Made by a program: the position numbers and the translations under genes | Shown here: positions 17,847 through 26,191 of the stretch, piece after piece | Layout of the letters: each line of letters starts with the position of its first letter | How positions within the stretch are numbered: the first letter of the stretch is position 1 | Source: VRUE01 sp963728365 | GTDB taxonomy: Bacteria; Actinomycetota; Thermoleophilia; Solirubrobacterales; 70-9 | Direction of reading: 5' to 3' | Length of the DNA stretch: 64,000 nucleotides | NCBI GenBank assembly: GCA_963728365.1 | Contig: CAVSJI010000001.1 | Span: 1,860,001-1,924,000 of the forward strand | Notes under the pieces: generated by a model | Told to the model about the DNA's origin: nothing | Seen by the model: the letters and a program-made list of their open reading frames with translations, nothing else | The model's database searches: none

Positions 17847-18625
17847 CCGACGCTCGGTTCGGCTGCCGTTGGCCCGGTGAAGGGGAAGCTCATCGCTCCC
17901 TCCCGGCCGTGGCCCCAGCGCTGCTTGGCGAAGTCGCGCAGAGCGTCGAGCGTGATCGCTCCCTTGTATTCGTTGCAGCCGATCAAATTACGCCACGACG
18001 TAGCCGCCACCTCGTAGGGCATGTTCGTATTAGGGAAGAGCAGCGAGCCGCCGTACATCGTGTCGTACATGCCGATCATTTCCAGCTGGTCGCTTTCCGG
18101 CAGGCTCGGCGAGTACTGGAACCCGACCCGCCCGTGCTCGAGCGCGTGGACGACGTCGATTTCCTGCGGCATTTCGCTGTAGGCGCCGTCGGCCTGTTGG
18201 TAGGGCGGTTCAACGTGGTTTCCCGAGGTCGGCGGGTTGGTTTCGTATTCCGGCGTCGCTGCCGTCGGCGGGATGTGGACGTGTCCCTCTTCTTTGAGGT
18301 GCAGCCGCAGGTCGCAGTCGGCCAGCTGCGCCGCCTTCTTCAGGTTTGCCACCTTCACCGCCTCCGGCGTCGTGCCGCTGCGTTCGTCGGGCTGCACTCC
18401 GTTGGTGGAGCCTGACTGCTGGGCGATGTGCGCGTCGCCGCTGTCGTTCTTGTTCGAGGCCGCGACGATCGCGGCGATGATCCCGATCACAACGGCGAGG
18501 CCGATGATCCCGGCGACGCCATAGCCGATCAGCAGTCGCCGTTTCTCCGAGCCGGTGTGCTCTTTCTCGCGCTGTTCGCGCGCTTCGCGCAGTCGCTGCC
18601 GCTCTTCCTCTCTCCGGTTCGCCAT
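17843..18625 (-). CDS. DUF3105 membrane-anchored extracytoplasmic protein
   Basis: From ATG 18625 (MANRREEERQRLREA) 260 residues: a charged cytoplasmic helix, one membrane span (YGVAGIIGLAVVIGIIAAIVAA, about 35-56), and an external DUF3105 domain with NPPTSGNHVEPPYQ and VVHALEHGRVGFQYSP. The conserved His and Cys residues (ADCDLRLHLKEEGHVHI) suggest metal or redox binding, but function is unknown. The upstream ATG at 18676 lies in metF. It starts 13 nt after metF ends, so both are probably one transcript; stop overlaps the convergent FemAB-like gene by 4 bp. Confidence 0.8.
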   Translation of the reverse strand: MANRREEERQRLREAREQREKEHTGSEKRRLLIGYGVAGIIGLAVVIGIIAAIVAASNKNDSGDAHIAQQSGSTNGVQPDERSGTTPEAVKVANLKKAAQLADCDLRLHLKEEGHVHIPPTAATPEYETNPPTSGNHVEPPYQQADGAYSEMPQEIDVVHALEHGRVGFQYSPSLPESDQLEMIGMYDTMYGGSLLFPNTNMPYEVAATSWRNLIGCNEYKGAITLDALRDFAKQRWGHGREGAMSFPFTGPTAAEPSVG

Positions 18626-18638
18626 GCGGTCGCTCAGT

Positions 18639-19556
18639 TTACTTGAGTGCTTTCTCGGAGCCGGTTGCGCCGGCACGGCGCTCCCAGGGCCGCGCTGCGC
18701 GCAGCGCGCCGAGCACCGCCCGAGTCGCCGGCGCTCGGTTCAGCGCGTAGAAGTGGATGCCCGGCGTCCCGGCGAGCAGCAGCTCCGAGCACTGCTGCGC
18801 CGCGTAGGCGATCCCGAGCTCGAACTCGGCCCGCTCGTTGCCCTCGCAGGCCGCGAAGGCCGCCTCGAGGCGTGCCGGGATCGAGGCGTCGCAGAGCTCG
18901 CAGATCCGCTTCGTCTGGGCGAAGCTCGCCACCGGGATCACGCCCGCGAGGATCGGGGCCTCGACCCCCGCCTCGCGAGCCGCGGCGACGAAGTCGAAGT
19001 AGACCCGGTTGTCGAAGAAGAGCTGGGTGATCAGGAAGGACGCCCCGGCCTCGACCTTGGTCTTCAGGTAGGCCAGATCGGTCGCCAGATCGGGCGCCTC
19101 GGGATGGACCTCGGGGAAGCAGGCACCGCCGACGGTGAAGTCCCAGCGCGAGCCGATGAACTCGGTCAGCTCCGCCGCGCTGCCCAGGCCGCCCTCGGGT
19201 TGGACGAAGTCGGCTTCCCCGCGCGGCGGGTCGCCGCGCAGGGCGAAGACATTCTCGATCCCGGCCGCCGCGACCCGATCCAGCGTCTCTGCCAACCCTT
19301 CGGTCGTCTCGCCGACGCAGCTCAGGTGGGCCATCGTCTCGAGTTCGAGCTCCTCCTTCAGCGCCCGGGTGATCTCGACCGTGCCCTCGCGAGTCGACCC
19401 ACCCGCTCCGTAGGTGACCGAGACGAAATCGGGCTCCAGCTCGCGCAGCGACCGCGCCGTGGCGAACAGCGCCTCGCGCGCCTGCTCGGTCTTTGGCGGG
19501 AAGAACTCGACCGAGAAGATCGGCCCGTCGCCCGCGATGATCTCGTCGATCCGCAC
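18639..19556 (-). CDS. metF: Methylenetetrahydrofolate reductase
   Basis: From GTG 19556 (MRIDEIIAGDGPIFSVEFFPPKTE as region) the protein is 305 residues, the usual MetF length. FSVEFFPPKT has the catalytic Glu; DFVSVTYGAGGSTREGT, HLSCVG, NVFALRGDPP and GAACFPEVHPE-like GACFPEVHPEAPD bind FAD and folate in the TIM barrel. It reduces methylene-THF to methyl-THF for methionine synthesis. Longer frames up to 19724 add a Gly/Pro-rich stretch; an ATG at 19592 is an alternative start. Confidence 0.93.
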   Translation of the reverse strand: MRIDEIIAGDGPIFSVEFFPPKTEQAREALFATARSLRELEPDFVSVTYGAGGSTREGTVEITRALKEELELETMAHLSCVGETTEGLAETLDRVAAAGIENVFALRGDPPRGEADFVQPEGGLGSAAELTEFIGSRWDFTVGGACFPEVHPEAPDLATDLAYLKTKVEAGASFLITQLFFDNRVYFDFVAAAREAGVEAPILAGVIPVASFAQTKRICELCDASIPARLEAAFAACEGNERAEFELGIAYAAQQCSELLLAGTPGIHFYALNRAPATRAVLGALRAARPWERRAGATGSEKALK

Positions 19557-19794
19557 CGCAGGAGCGTAGCCGCCCCCGCCCGGAGGCGGCATTTCTCCGG
19601 AGTTTGCGGGAACGAATAAGTCGCACCCCTGGCGCATCGCGGAGGGGCGCGCTAAGTTGATTCTGCGACTGGGAGAGACGGAGTCCGCGGAAGCCCACCG
19701 GACACCGCCTCGAAGGTGGCGCAACGAGCTTCAGTGTGCGAAGGCTACGCGCACGGCAGGCAAACGAGCGCCACCGCCAGTCGTTTTTTTGTGC

Positions 19795-19942
19795 GTTGGC
19801 TTCGGGGTGTCGAGCACGCGTCTGGCGGCGGCGGACCGGCGCACGGCGGCGTCCTCGCCGGCTTGCGTGGCGCTGCCACGCGGCGCCGGCTGCGTCCTTG
19901 CCCTGCTTGGTCCGGCGCTCGCCAGCCACGCACCCGAAGTCC
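19795..19942. repeat. Large imperfect palindrome, 148 bp
   Basis: The two halves pair around the centre GCGTGGC-GCT-GCCACGC (about 19865-19881). Further out, GTCCTCGCCGGC faces GCCGGCTGCGTCC, GGCGGACC faces GGTCCGGCG, and the ends GGCTTCGGGGTG and CACCCGAAGTCC match with gaps. Function unknown. Confidence 0.6.
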
Positions 19943-19972
19943 CTCAGACAACGCAGATTTGAATATCTGTCC

Positions 19973-20059
19973 GGCAACGCCCATAGCGTTGATCTTGCCT
20001 GGACTGCCTGCCATCCGGGTCGGCGACCGGGGCGCACCTCTTGGGAGCCGGGCGTTGCC
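19973..20059. repeat. Inverted repeat upstream of the crotonase gene
   Basis: GGCAACGCCC (19973-19982) and GGGCGTTGCC (20050-20059) are perfect 10-bp complements around a 67-nt interior. It follows the large palindrome by 30 bp and may belong to the same structured region. Confidence 0.5.
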
Positions 20060-20115
20060 AGGTCCCCGTGAGCACAACCGGCAACTAGCCCGCCCGCTCC
20101 CATACTCTTCCTCGC

Positions 20116-20868
20116 GTGAACGAGGGGATGCGGTACGAGCGGGTTGGGGCCGCCGCGGTGCTGACGATCGACCGGCCCGAGCGGCGCAACGCGGTCGACG
20201 CGGCGACGGCCGAGGCGTTTCGCCAGGGGCTGGAGGACTTCGAGGCCGACGAGGCAGCTCGGGTGCTGGTCCTGACCGGCGCCGGCGGCGAGGCGTTCTG
20301 CGCCGGGGCCGACCTCAAGGCGATGGACCTCGACGTCGACCACCCGCACGGGCCGATGGGCCCGACCCGGCTGACGCCGGCCAAGCCGGCGATCGCCGCG
20401 GTCGACGGCTGGTGCCTGGCCGGCGGGGTCGAGCTCGCCCTCTGGTGCGACCTTCGCATCGCCACGCCCCAGTCCACCTTCGGCCTATTCGAGCGCCGCT
20501 GGGGCGTCCCCCTCGTGGACGGAGGCACCCAACGCCTCCCCCGCATCATCGGCATGGGCCGAGCCCTGGACCTGATACTCACCGGCCGCCCGGTAAAGGC
20601 CGAGGAGGCCCACCGCATAGGCCTCGTCAACGAGATCACGCACCCAGGCAAGCACCTGGACCGAGCCCTGGAGCTGGCAGAGCGCATCGCAAGCTTCCCC
20701 CAAGAGACAATGCTCGCCGACCGCCAAGCAGCAATTGAAGGCTTCAGCCTACCCCTGAACGACGGCCTAGCCCTAGAGCACAAGCTCGGCCGCGAGACCC
20801 TCCACGTAGCCGCTCGCGGCGCAGCCCGGTTCGCTTCGGGCGAGGGCCGTCATGGCGAGGGCGTCTGA
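20116..20868 (+). CDS. Enoyl-CoA hydratase/isomerase family protein (crotonase)
   Basis: 250 residues, GTG start. The crotonase fold is shown by VLTIDRPERRNAVD, the oxyanion loops EAFCAGADLKAMD and DGWCLAGGVELALWCDLRIA, and GGTQRLPRIIGMGRALDLILTG. In the classical hydratase two Glu act; here the first position is present in FGLFERRWG, but the second is Asp in RALDLIL, so hydratase activity on ordinary enoyl-CoA is uncertain. The last third has more A/T-ending codons (CTA, ATA, GTA, CGA) than the first. A class E element follows 51 bp after the stop. Confidence 0.87.
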   Translation: MNEGMRYERVGAAAVLTIDRPERRNAVDAATAEAFRQGLEDFEADEAARVLVLTGAGGEAFCAGADLKAMDLDVDHPHGPMGPTRLTPAKPAIAAVDGWCLAGGVELALWCDLRIATPQSTFGLFERRWGVPLVDGGTQRLPRIIGMGRALDLILTGRPVKAEEAHRIGLVNEITHPGKHLDRALELAERIASFPQETMLADRQAAIEGFSLPLNDGLALEHKLGRETLHVAARGAARFASGEGRHGEGV

Positions 20869-20919
20869 CTGATCGCGACGAAGCTAAAGGCAAAGTCAGC
20901 GGGGCAGGTAACGAAGTCA

Positions 20920-21036
20920 CCCGAGGGGCCGGGCGGGGGGCGAAACGTCTTGTACTTTTCGGTCGTGAGCCTGCGGCGACAGCCCCAGCCTCTCCATCCG
21001 AAAAGTTAAGTGGAGCCCCCCGCCCGGCCCCTCGGG
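20920..21036 (+). repeat. Class E palindromic element, copy 2
   Basis: A perfect 21-bp outer inverted repeat (20920-20940 / 21016-21036, G/C only) around a core shared with 12347-12458: CGTCTTG, inner stem ACTTTTCGG/CCGAAAAGT, TCGTGAGCCTGCGGCG, CAGCCC, TCCA and GTTAAGTGGA. The outer arms share no sequence with copy 1. It lies between convergent genes, as copy 1 does, so it could stop transcription from both sides. Confidence 0.85.
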
Positions 21037-21047
21037 CCACCCAGGCG

Positions 21048-21722
21048 CTAAGCGCCCCGCGCCACCCGCCGCATCTCGTCTTCGGCCGCCTCCGGCCCGA
21101 TGTAGGGCATCAAGACGGCGAAGACCAGGTCGGGCAGGATTCGCTTCAGCTCCGGCCCGCGCCCCGCTCGCACCTCGTCGAAGATCATCGAAGTTGCGCC
21201 GCCGATCGCGAAGCGAGCCGTGTCGGCGGGCAGCTCCTCGCTTTGGCCGGAGTAGTCGCGGCCTTCCTCCAGGAAGGGGGTGAAGCGGGCCAGGGCCGAG
21301 CGGTAGCGGGCGCGGGCTCCCTCTCCGGCGGCCGTCACCTCGACCATCGCCAGCCGCGCGATTCCCGCCTCGATCGAGAGCAGGCCGACCAGGGCGCTGA
21401 GCCCGGCGACGATCCGCTGCGGCCAGGGCTCCCCCGCCGCCGCTTCGAAGGCCGCCGTGACGTGCGCGACGAGCACGTCGAAGACCGCTTCGTAGGCCTC
21501 GAGGAAGCAGGCTTCCTTGCTCGTGAACATTTGATCGAAGGCCTCGCGCGAGACCCCGGCCACCGCCAGCACGTCATCGACCGAGGTCGTCTCGTATCCC
21601 TTTGCCGCCGAGATCCGCAGCATCGCCTCCAGCAGTCGCTCTCGCTCGGAGCGCACCAGGTAGGCGCGCGGCAGGTCGGAGTCTTTCGACTTCGTCGGAT
21701 TCGGTGCGGATGACGAATCCAT
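21048..21722 (-). CDS. TetR-family regulator 1
   Basis: 224 residues from ATG 21722 (MDSSSAPNPTKSKD). The HTH is at about residues 25-70: RERLLEAMLRISAAKGYETTSVDDVLAVAGVSREAFDQMFTSKEACFLEAYEAV as a region. The rest is the helical ligand-binding/dimer domain ending PDLVFAVLMPYIGPEAAEDEMRRVA. A longer start at 21773 is less likely, because a promoter-like TTGGAC (21754-21759) and TACGCT (21730-21735) with 18-bp spacing precede the ATG directly. Ligand and targets unknown. Confidence 0.88.
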   Translation of the reverse strand: MDSSSAPNPTKSKDSDLPRAYLVRSERERLLEAMLRISAAKGYETTSVDDVLAVAGVSREAFDQMFTSKEACFLEAYEAVFDVLVAHVTAAFEAAAGEPWPQRIVAGLSALVGLLSIEAGIARLAMVEVTAAGEGARARYRSALARFTPFLEEGRDYSGQSEELPADTARFAIGGATSMIFDEVRAGRGPELKRILPDLVFAVLMPYIGPEAAEDEMRRVARGA

Positions 21723-21729
21723 CACAATC

Positions 21730-21759
21730 AGCGTAGGGCAGGTAAACAGGCCTGTCCAA
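21730..21759 (-). promoter_or_regulatory. Promoter of TetR 1, leaderless
   Basis: On the minus strand TTGGAC, an 18-bp spacer and TACGCT end 7 nt before the ATG at 21722, so the transcript probably begins at or near the start codon. Confidence 0.5.
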
Positions 21760-21843
21760 CGGCTTTTGCCCAAGCCGCTACGTGTTGTCCAAAGCGCCCG
21801 CCGCGCGGCCTACATCGCGTCCATGAGGCCGTCGCGGCTTCGT

Positions 21844-22533
21844 TCAGGCTTTGGCAGCCTGCATCTCCGAGTCGGCCGCCTCGGGGCCGAAATAGGGCAG
21901 CACCGCGAAATACATGAAGTCGGGCAGGAGATCCCTGAAGCCATCCACCTCGCCCGCCGCCAGGCGGGCATGGATCAGCGAATGCATGCCGGCGGCGATC
22001 CCCTCGGCGGCGATCGCCGGAGGCGCTTCCTCGCCCTCGACCTCGTCTCTGGCCGAATCGATGAAATCGGTCACCCGTTTCATCGTCTCGGAGCGTCTTT
22101 GCAGGGCCGCCGGGCCCGCCGCGTGGACCTCGACGATCAGCGCGCGACCGAGTCCCGGGTTTGCTTCAAGAGTTTCCAGCAATGCCGTCAAGCCGGCCCG
22201 CAGCTTCCCGCGCCAGCTCTCCTCCGCTGCCGCGGCGGCCCTCACCGTGGCTTCGACCCGGGTTGCGCCGAGGTCGAGTGCCGCCAGGTAGCAGGCGTCC
22301 ACGTCCTTGAAGCTGTCGTAGAAGGCCTGCCGGTAGAGGTCCGTCGTATCCAGGACCTTTTGCACCGACGCGGCCTCGTAGCCATAGTCGCCGACGACCT
22401 TCAGCATCCCTTCCAGGATCTGCTGACGCTTGGGAGAATCCACGAGCCTGAGTGTGGGAGCCGGGATGCCTTGCTCCTCGGCGCCGGTCCCCTTAGCCCC
22501 TGCCCGGACCTTGGTTGCGGCCTGCTGCCCCAT
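21844..22533 (-). CDS. TetR-family regulator 2
   Basis: 229 residues. A basic, disordered N-terminus (about 30 residues) precedes the HTH: KRQQILEGMLKVVGDYGYEAASVQKVLDTTDLYRQAFYDSFKDVDACYLAAL as a region. The C-terminal domain ends LLPDFMYFAVLPYFGPEAADSEMQ, clearly related to regulator 1 (MPYIGPEAAEDEM), suggesting a local duplication. Divergent from the TetR gene at 22651 across a 117-bp gap where both may bind. Confidence 0.88.
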   Translation of the reverse strand: MGQQAATKVRAGAKGTGAEEQGIPAPTLRLVDSPKRQQILEGMLKVVGDYGYEAASVQKVLDTTDLYRQAFYDSFKDVDACYLAALDLGATRVEATVRAAAAAEESWRGKLRAGLTALLETLEANPGLGRALIVEVHAAGPAALQRRSETMKRVTDFIDSARDEVEGEEAPPAIAAEGIAAGMHSLIHARLAAGEVDGFRDLLPDFMYFAVLPYFGPEAADSEMQAAKA

Positions 22534-22650
22534 TTGACCTTTCCTTCCGACGGATCAAGGGAACGGATTGTCTAGAGTCGGGTACTGTAACGGTATTCGG
22601 TCCATACGTCCACCTTGGAATCGGGTTCCTCTCTGGGTACTCTCACTTTC

Positions 22651-23313
22651 GTGAAGGAGAGAGCCCCCCAGGCGACGAGGATGCCGCCGGGCCGCCATCC
22701 GCTGCCCCGCGAGTTCATTGCCCAGCACCAGCGGGCCCGCATCATCGCCGCCCTCGCCGAGGAGACCGTCGAGAAGGGCTATCGCGCCGTCACCGTCGCC
22801 GACATCGTGCGCCGCGCCGGGATTGCCCGCAACACCTTCTACGAGAACTTCTCCTCCAAGGAGGACTGCTTCCTCGCCGCCTCCGAGTTTGCCGTCAAGG
22901 AGGCGCTGCGCCGCGTCGTCGACGCCGCCAGCAAGGTCGACAGCTGGCCGGCGCGGGTCGACGCCGGCCTCGCGGCCTTCCTCCACTACGTGGCCTCCGA
23001 GCCGGCCCTCGCCCGCACCTGCATCGTCGAGGCGCTCTCCGCCGGCCCGGCCGCGGTCGACCGCTACGAGCGCTCGATCCAGGCCTTCGTGCCGCTCTTC
23101 CGCATGGGCCGCAAGGTCTCGCCGAAGGGCGACGAGCTGCCTGCGACCCTCGAGGAGACGATCGTCGGCGGCATCTTCTGGATCCTCTACCAGCGAATCA
23201 TCATGGGCCAGGCCGAGGAGATCGAGCAGCTGCTGCCGGAGCTGGTCGAGTTCTCCCTCACCCCTTACGTCGGCGCGGAGTCCGCGAAGCGGATCGCAGC
23301 CGAGGAGTCCTAG
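22651..23313 (+). CDS. TetR-family regulator 3
   Basis: 220 residues from GTG 22651 (a TTG at 22615 is in frame but unneeded). The preface TRMPPGRHPLPREFIAQHQ recurs in other regulators of this window, then the HTH RARIIAALAEETVEKGYRAVTVADIVRRAGIARNTFYENFSSKEDCFLAA (region, residues 33-83). The C-terminal domain ends LLPELVEFSLTPYVGAESAKRIA. Belongs to the same paralogue set as the genes at 23341, 26970, 43832 and 54412. Confidence 0.88.
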   Translation: MKERAPQATRMPPGRHPLPREFIAQHQRARIIAALAEETVEKGYRAVTVADIVRRAGIARNTFYENFSSKEDCFLAASEFAVKEALRRVVDAASKVDSWPARVDAGLAAFLHYVASEPALARTCIVEALSAGPAAVDRYERSIQAFVPLFRMGRKVSPKGDELPATLEETIVGGIFWILYQRIIMGQAEEIEQLLPELVEFSLTPYVGAESAKRIAAEES

Positions 23314-23340
23314 GGCGGGGACCGGGGGTCTCATGCCCTA

Positions 23341-24699
23341 GTGCTTGACCTGGAGACTCGCGAGCGCGCCGCCAGTCCCGAGCGCGAGCGCATCGTCGAG
23401 GCCCTGATCGAGATCGCCGCCGAGCGCGGCTACGCCGAGACCACCGTCGAGATGATCCTCGACCGCGCCGGCCTCGACCGCCCCGCCTTCCACCGCCACT
23501 TCCGCAACAAGTACGACTGCTTCCTCTCCACCTGGAGGGAGATCAACGACGGCTGCATGGAGGAGATGCTCGAGGCCTTCAACAGCCAGGAGGAGTGGCG
23601 CGACCGGCTGCGCGCCGTCGCCTGCGAGATCGTCGGCGCCCTGCGCAGCGATCCGAGCCGCGCCGCCTTCGCGATCGAGGTGCTCGCCGCCGGCGACGCC
23701 GCCCGGGCGCGGCGCGACATGACGATGCGGGTGATCGCCTCGCTGATCGACGCCGGTCGCAACGAGCTCGACGACCCCGAATCTGTTCCCCACACGACCG
23801 CCGAGGCGCTCGCCGGCTCCGCCTACGGCCAGGTCTACGCCAAGGTCGTCAAGGGCGAGGCCGAGGCGCTGCCGGAGCTCGTCCCGCAGCTGATGTCGGC
23901 GGCGGTGATCCCCTATCTGGGTGTTGAGGCGGGGTTGGTCGAGCTGACGAAGAGCTTCGACCCGCCTACGCGATATCGTCGCGTTGTGGCTAAAAAATCC
24001 TCTTCCCGTAAAGAGGGCGAGAGCGGGATGTCAGCAGAGGAATATCCGCCCGAGTTGGCCCGCCTGCCTCCCGGCAGGCACGGCCTGCCGCGCGAGTTCG
24101 TCGTCCGCAACCAGCGCGAGCGGCTGATCGCCGGCCTCGCCGAGGCGATCGACGAAAACGGCTACTCCGGCACGACGATCGCTCACATCACCAAGCACGC
24201 CGCCGTCTCGCGCCGCACCTTCTACGAGCACTTCTCCAGCAAGGACGAGTGCTTCGTCGTCGCCTACGACACCGTGATGGAGAACCTCCGCTCGCGCGTC
24301 TCCACCGCCTTCGAGGCCGAGGAGGACTGGCCGCACGCGGTCAAGGCCGGGATCCAGGCGATGCTCGAGTTCCTCGCCGCCGAGCCGCACCTCGCCCGCC
24401 TCTGCATGGTCGAGGCGCTGGTCGCGGGGCCGGTCGTGGTCGAGCGCTACGACGCCGCGATCCAGAGCTTCGTCCCCTACTTCAAACAGGGACGCGAGGG
24501 CCGGGCGCCGGAGGTGCTCGCGCGTCTCTCGTCGACGACCGAGGAGGCTCTGGTCGGCGGCATGGTCTCACTGATCTCCCGCCGGATCATCGCCGGCAAG
24601 GCAGAGCAGCTCGAGGAGCTTTTACCCGACCTGGTCGAGTTCACCCTGACGCCGTACCTGGGCAGCGCCGAGGCGACCAAGCTGGCGCGGGAGAAGTAG
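23341..24699 (+). CDS. Double TetR-family regulator (two complete units fused)
   Basis: A 452-residue open frame with two full TetR units. Unit 1 has an HTH at about residues 14-63 (AERGYAETTVEMILDRAGLD, then FHRHFRNKYDCFL) and ends PQLMSAAVIPYLGVEAGL near 202. A short basic linker (KKSSSRKEGESG) joins unit 2, with preface LARLPPGRHGLPREFVVRNQ and HTH ENGYSGTTIAHITKHAAVS, FYEHFSSKDECF, ending LVEFTLTPYLGSAEATKLA. Internal starts GTG 23986 and ATG 24028 could give unit 2 alone. The chain would present two HTHs per polypeptide and might work as a built-in pseudo-dimer. Starts GTG. Confidence 0.82.
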   Translation: MLDLETRERAASPERERIVEALIEIAAERGYAETTVEMILDRAGLDRPAFHRHFRNKYDCFLSTWREINDGCMEEMLEAFNSQEEWRDRLRAVACEIVGALRSDPSRAAFAIEVLAAGDAARARRDMTMRVIASLIDAGRNELDDPESVPHTTAEALAGSAYGQVYAKVVKGEAEALPELVPQLMSAAVIPYLGVEAGLVELTKSFDPPTRYRRVVAKKSSSRKEGESGMSAEEYPPELARLPPGRHGLPREFVVRNQRERLIAGLAEAIDENGYSGTTIAHITKHAAVSRRTFYEHFSSKDECFVVAYDTVMENLRSRVSTAFEAEEDWPHAVKAGIQAMLEFLAAEPHLARLCMVEALVAGPVVVERYDAAIQSFVPYFKQGREGRAPEVLARLSSTTEEALVGGMVSLISRRIIAGKAEQLEELLPDLVEFTLTPYLGSAEATKLAREK

Positions 24700-24700
24700 C

Positions 24701-25537
24701 TCAGGCCGCGCGGATCGCGGCGTCGAGCGCGGCGGCCTCGCGGCCCGCCGCCGCCGCGAAGTCCTCGCCGGAGGAGGCGTAGGCGATCGAGCGGGAGGCG
24801 GCGATCAGGTAGGCGTCGCTGTGCGCGTCGCGGTGGGCGGCCACCACCGCCCCGAGGTCGCCGCCCTGGGCGCCGATCCCCGGGATCAGGAACGGCATCG
24901 CGGCTGGGACGTCGGCGCGGATCGCCCGCGTCTCCTCGGGATAGGTCGCGCCGACCACCAGGCCGCAGTTGCCGTTCGCGTTCCAGCGCTCGGCGACGGC
25001 GCGCGCGACGTGGCGGTGGAGGGGCAGCCCGCCGGCGGTCAGGTCCTGCAGCTCCCCGGCGCCAGGGTTGGAGGTGCGGGCGAGGACGAAGATCGTCTTC
25101 TCGGCCCGCTCGAGGAACGGCGCCAGCGCCTCGCGGCCGAGGTAAGGATGGACGGTGACGGCGTCCGCGCCGAGCTCGTCGAAGGCGGCCGCGACGTACC
25201 CCGCGTTGGTCGAGCCGATGTCGGCGCGCTTGGCGTCGAGCAGGACGACGGCGTCCGGCGCCAGCTCGCGGATCGCCCCGATCGTCTCGCGCAGCGTCCG
25301 GAACCCGTCATCGCCGAGCGCCTCGTAGAAGGCCGAGTTCGGCTTGTAGGCGGCGGCGACCCCGGCCGTCGCGTCGACGATCTCCCGACCGAAGGCGAGG
25401 ACCCGCTCGGCGGCCGTCGCTCCCGCCGCGACCGAGACGGGCAGCCGCTCGACGACGGGATCGAGCCCGACGCAAAGATGGCGCCCGGCGGCGAAGTGCG
25501 CGGCGAGCGTCTCGGCGCAGCTGCCGCGGGGATCCAT
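24701..25537 (-). CDS. pyrF: Orotidine-5'-phosphate decarboxylase
   Basis: 278 residues, the longer type-2 PyrF found in actinobacteria. CVGLDPVVERLP near residue 22, LLDAKRADIGSTNAGY with the catalytic Lys/Asp set near 100, TVHPYLGREAL and the phosphate loop MPFLIPGIGAQGGDL are all present. Makes UMP from OMP. It is usually near other pyrimidine genes; here it sits alone amid TetR genes and follows a TetR gene on the same strand by 6 bp, so it may be cotranscribed with that regulator. Confidence 0.95.
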   Translation of the reverse strand: MDPRGSCAETLAAHFAAGRHLCVGLDPVVERLPVSVAAGATAAERVLAFGREIVDATAGVAAAYKPNSAFYEALGDDGFRTLRETIGAIRELAPDAVVLLDAKRADIGSTNAGYVAAAFDELGADAVTVHPYLGREALAPFLERAEKTIFVLARTSNPGAGELQDLTAGGLPLHRHVARAVAERWNANGNCGLVVGATYPEETRAIRADVPAAMPFLIPGIGAQGGDLGAVVAAHRDAHSDAYLIAASRSIAYASSGEDFAAAAGREAAALDAAIRAA

Positions 25538-25543
25538 TGAGGC

Positions 25544-26191
25544 TCAGCCTACCGAGCCGAGCTCCAGCCAGGCCTCGTCCTCGCCGAAGTACTGCAGGAC
25601 GCCGAGGTGCGCGAGGTCGGGCAGCAGGCGCTCGGCCGCGGCGGCTCGGCCGGCGCCGATCTCGACGCAGATCGCTTCCTCGATCGCGCCGACCACGAAC
25701 TGGGCGGTGAGCGGCCCGGCGCCGGGCCGGGCGCCGGGCTCCTCGCGCGCCCGGTCGATCGCCGCGGCGAAGCGCTCGACCAGCTGCTGGTGCTTGGCCC
25801 AAGCCTCGCCCCGCGCCGCACGCACCTCGATCAGCAGCGCCTTCGCCATCAACGGCTGCTCGGCGACCGTGCGCAGCAGCGCGGCGAGGGCGGCGCGGAA
25901 GCCCGCCCGCCAGCTCGCGGCTCCGTGACCCGCCTCGAGCACTTCCGCGCAGACTCGCTGCGCCGCCATCTCGTAGGCCCGCGCGAAGCACGCCTCCTTG
26001 CCGCCGAAGGCGCGCTGGAAGCGGTCCCTGGACATCCCCGAGCGCTCCAGCGTCTCCTGCACGGTGGCCTTCTCGTAGCCGTGCGCGCCGACGCTGAGCA
26101 GCATCGCTTCCAGCGCTCCCTCCTCCGTCGCACGCTGCGGGGCAGCCTCGTCCCACGATCGGACAGCCCGCAGTGTGGTCGGTGGCCTCAC
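25544..26191 (-). CDS. TetR-family regulator 4
   Basis: 215 residues, GTG start. HTH at about residues 22-70: LEAMLLSVGAHGYEKATVQETLERSGMSRDRFQRAFGGKEACFARAYEMA as a region. The C-terminal part ends LLPDLAHLGVLQYFGEDEAWLEL, a degraded form of the PYxGxEA ending of its neighbours. Immediately upstream of pyrF, which it may drive along or regulate; divergent from the regulator at 26278. Confidence 0.85.
   Translation of the reverse strand: MRPPTTLRAVRSWDEAAPQRATEEGALEAMLLSVGAHGYEKATVQETLERSGMSRDRFQRAFGGKEACFARAYEMAAQRVCAEVLEAGHGAASWRAGFRAALAALLRTVAEQPLMAKALLIEVRAARGEAWAKHQQLVERFAAAIDRAREEPGARPGAGPLTAQFVVGAIEEAICVEIGAGRAAAAERLLPDLAHLGVLQYFGEDEAWLELGSVG

Larger units (their letters stand above)
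19557..20115. other. Large structured non-coding gap between metF and the crotonase gene
   Basis: About 520 bp without a believable gene between divergent starts. It contains GGGAGAG, a CGAAGGTGGCGCAAC stretch, a run of seven T (19784-19790) that is unusual in this genome, and the palindromes listed separately. The frames here have no domain and low-complexity translations. It is a candidate for a 5' leader RNA of metF, an independent RNA or decayed repeat DNA; no riboswitch consensus could be matched. Confidence 0.5.

Noticed and set aside
19650..19760. Glycine riboswitch-like words (GGGAGAG, CGAAGG, GCAAC)
   Set aside because: The conserved 3' part (CTCTCAGG) is missing and spacing does not fit; not coherent enough to call.
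19657..20077. Frames of about 100-110 residues on both strands in the metF gap
   Set aside because: Low-complexity translations over palindromic DNA, no ribosome site, no domain.
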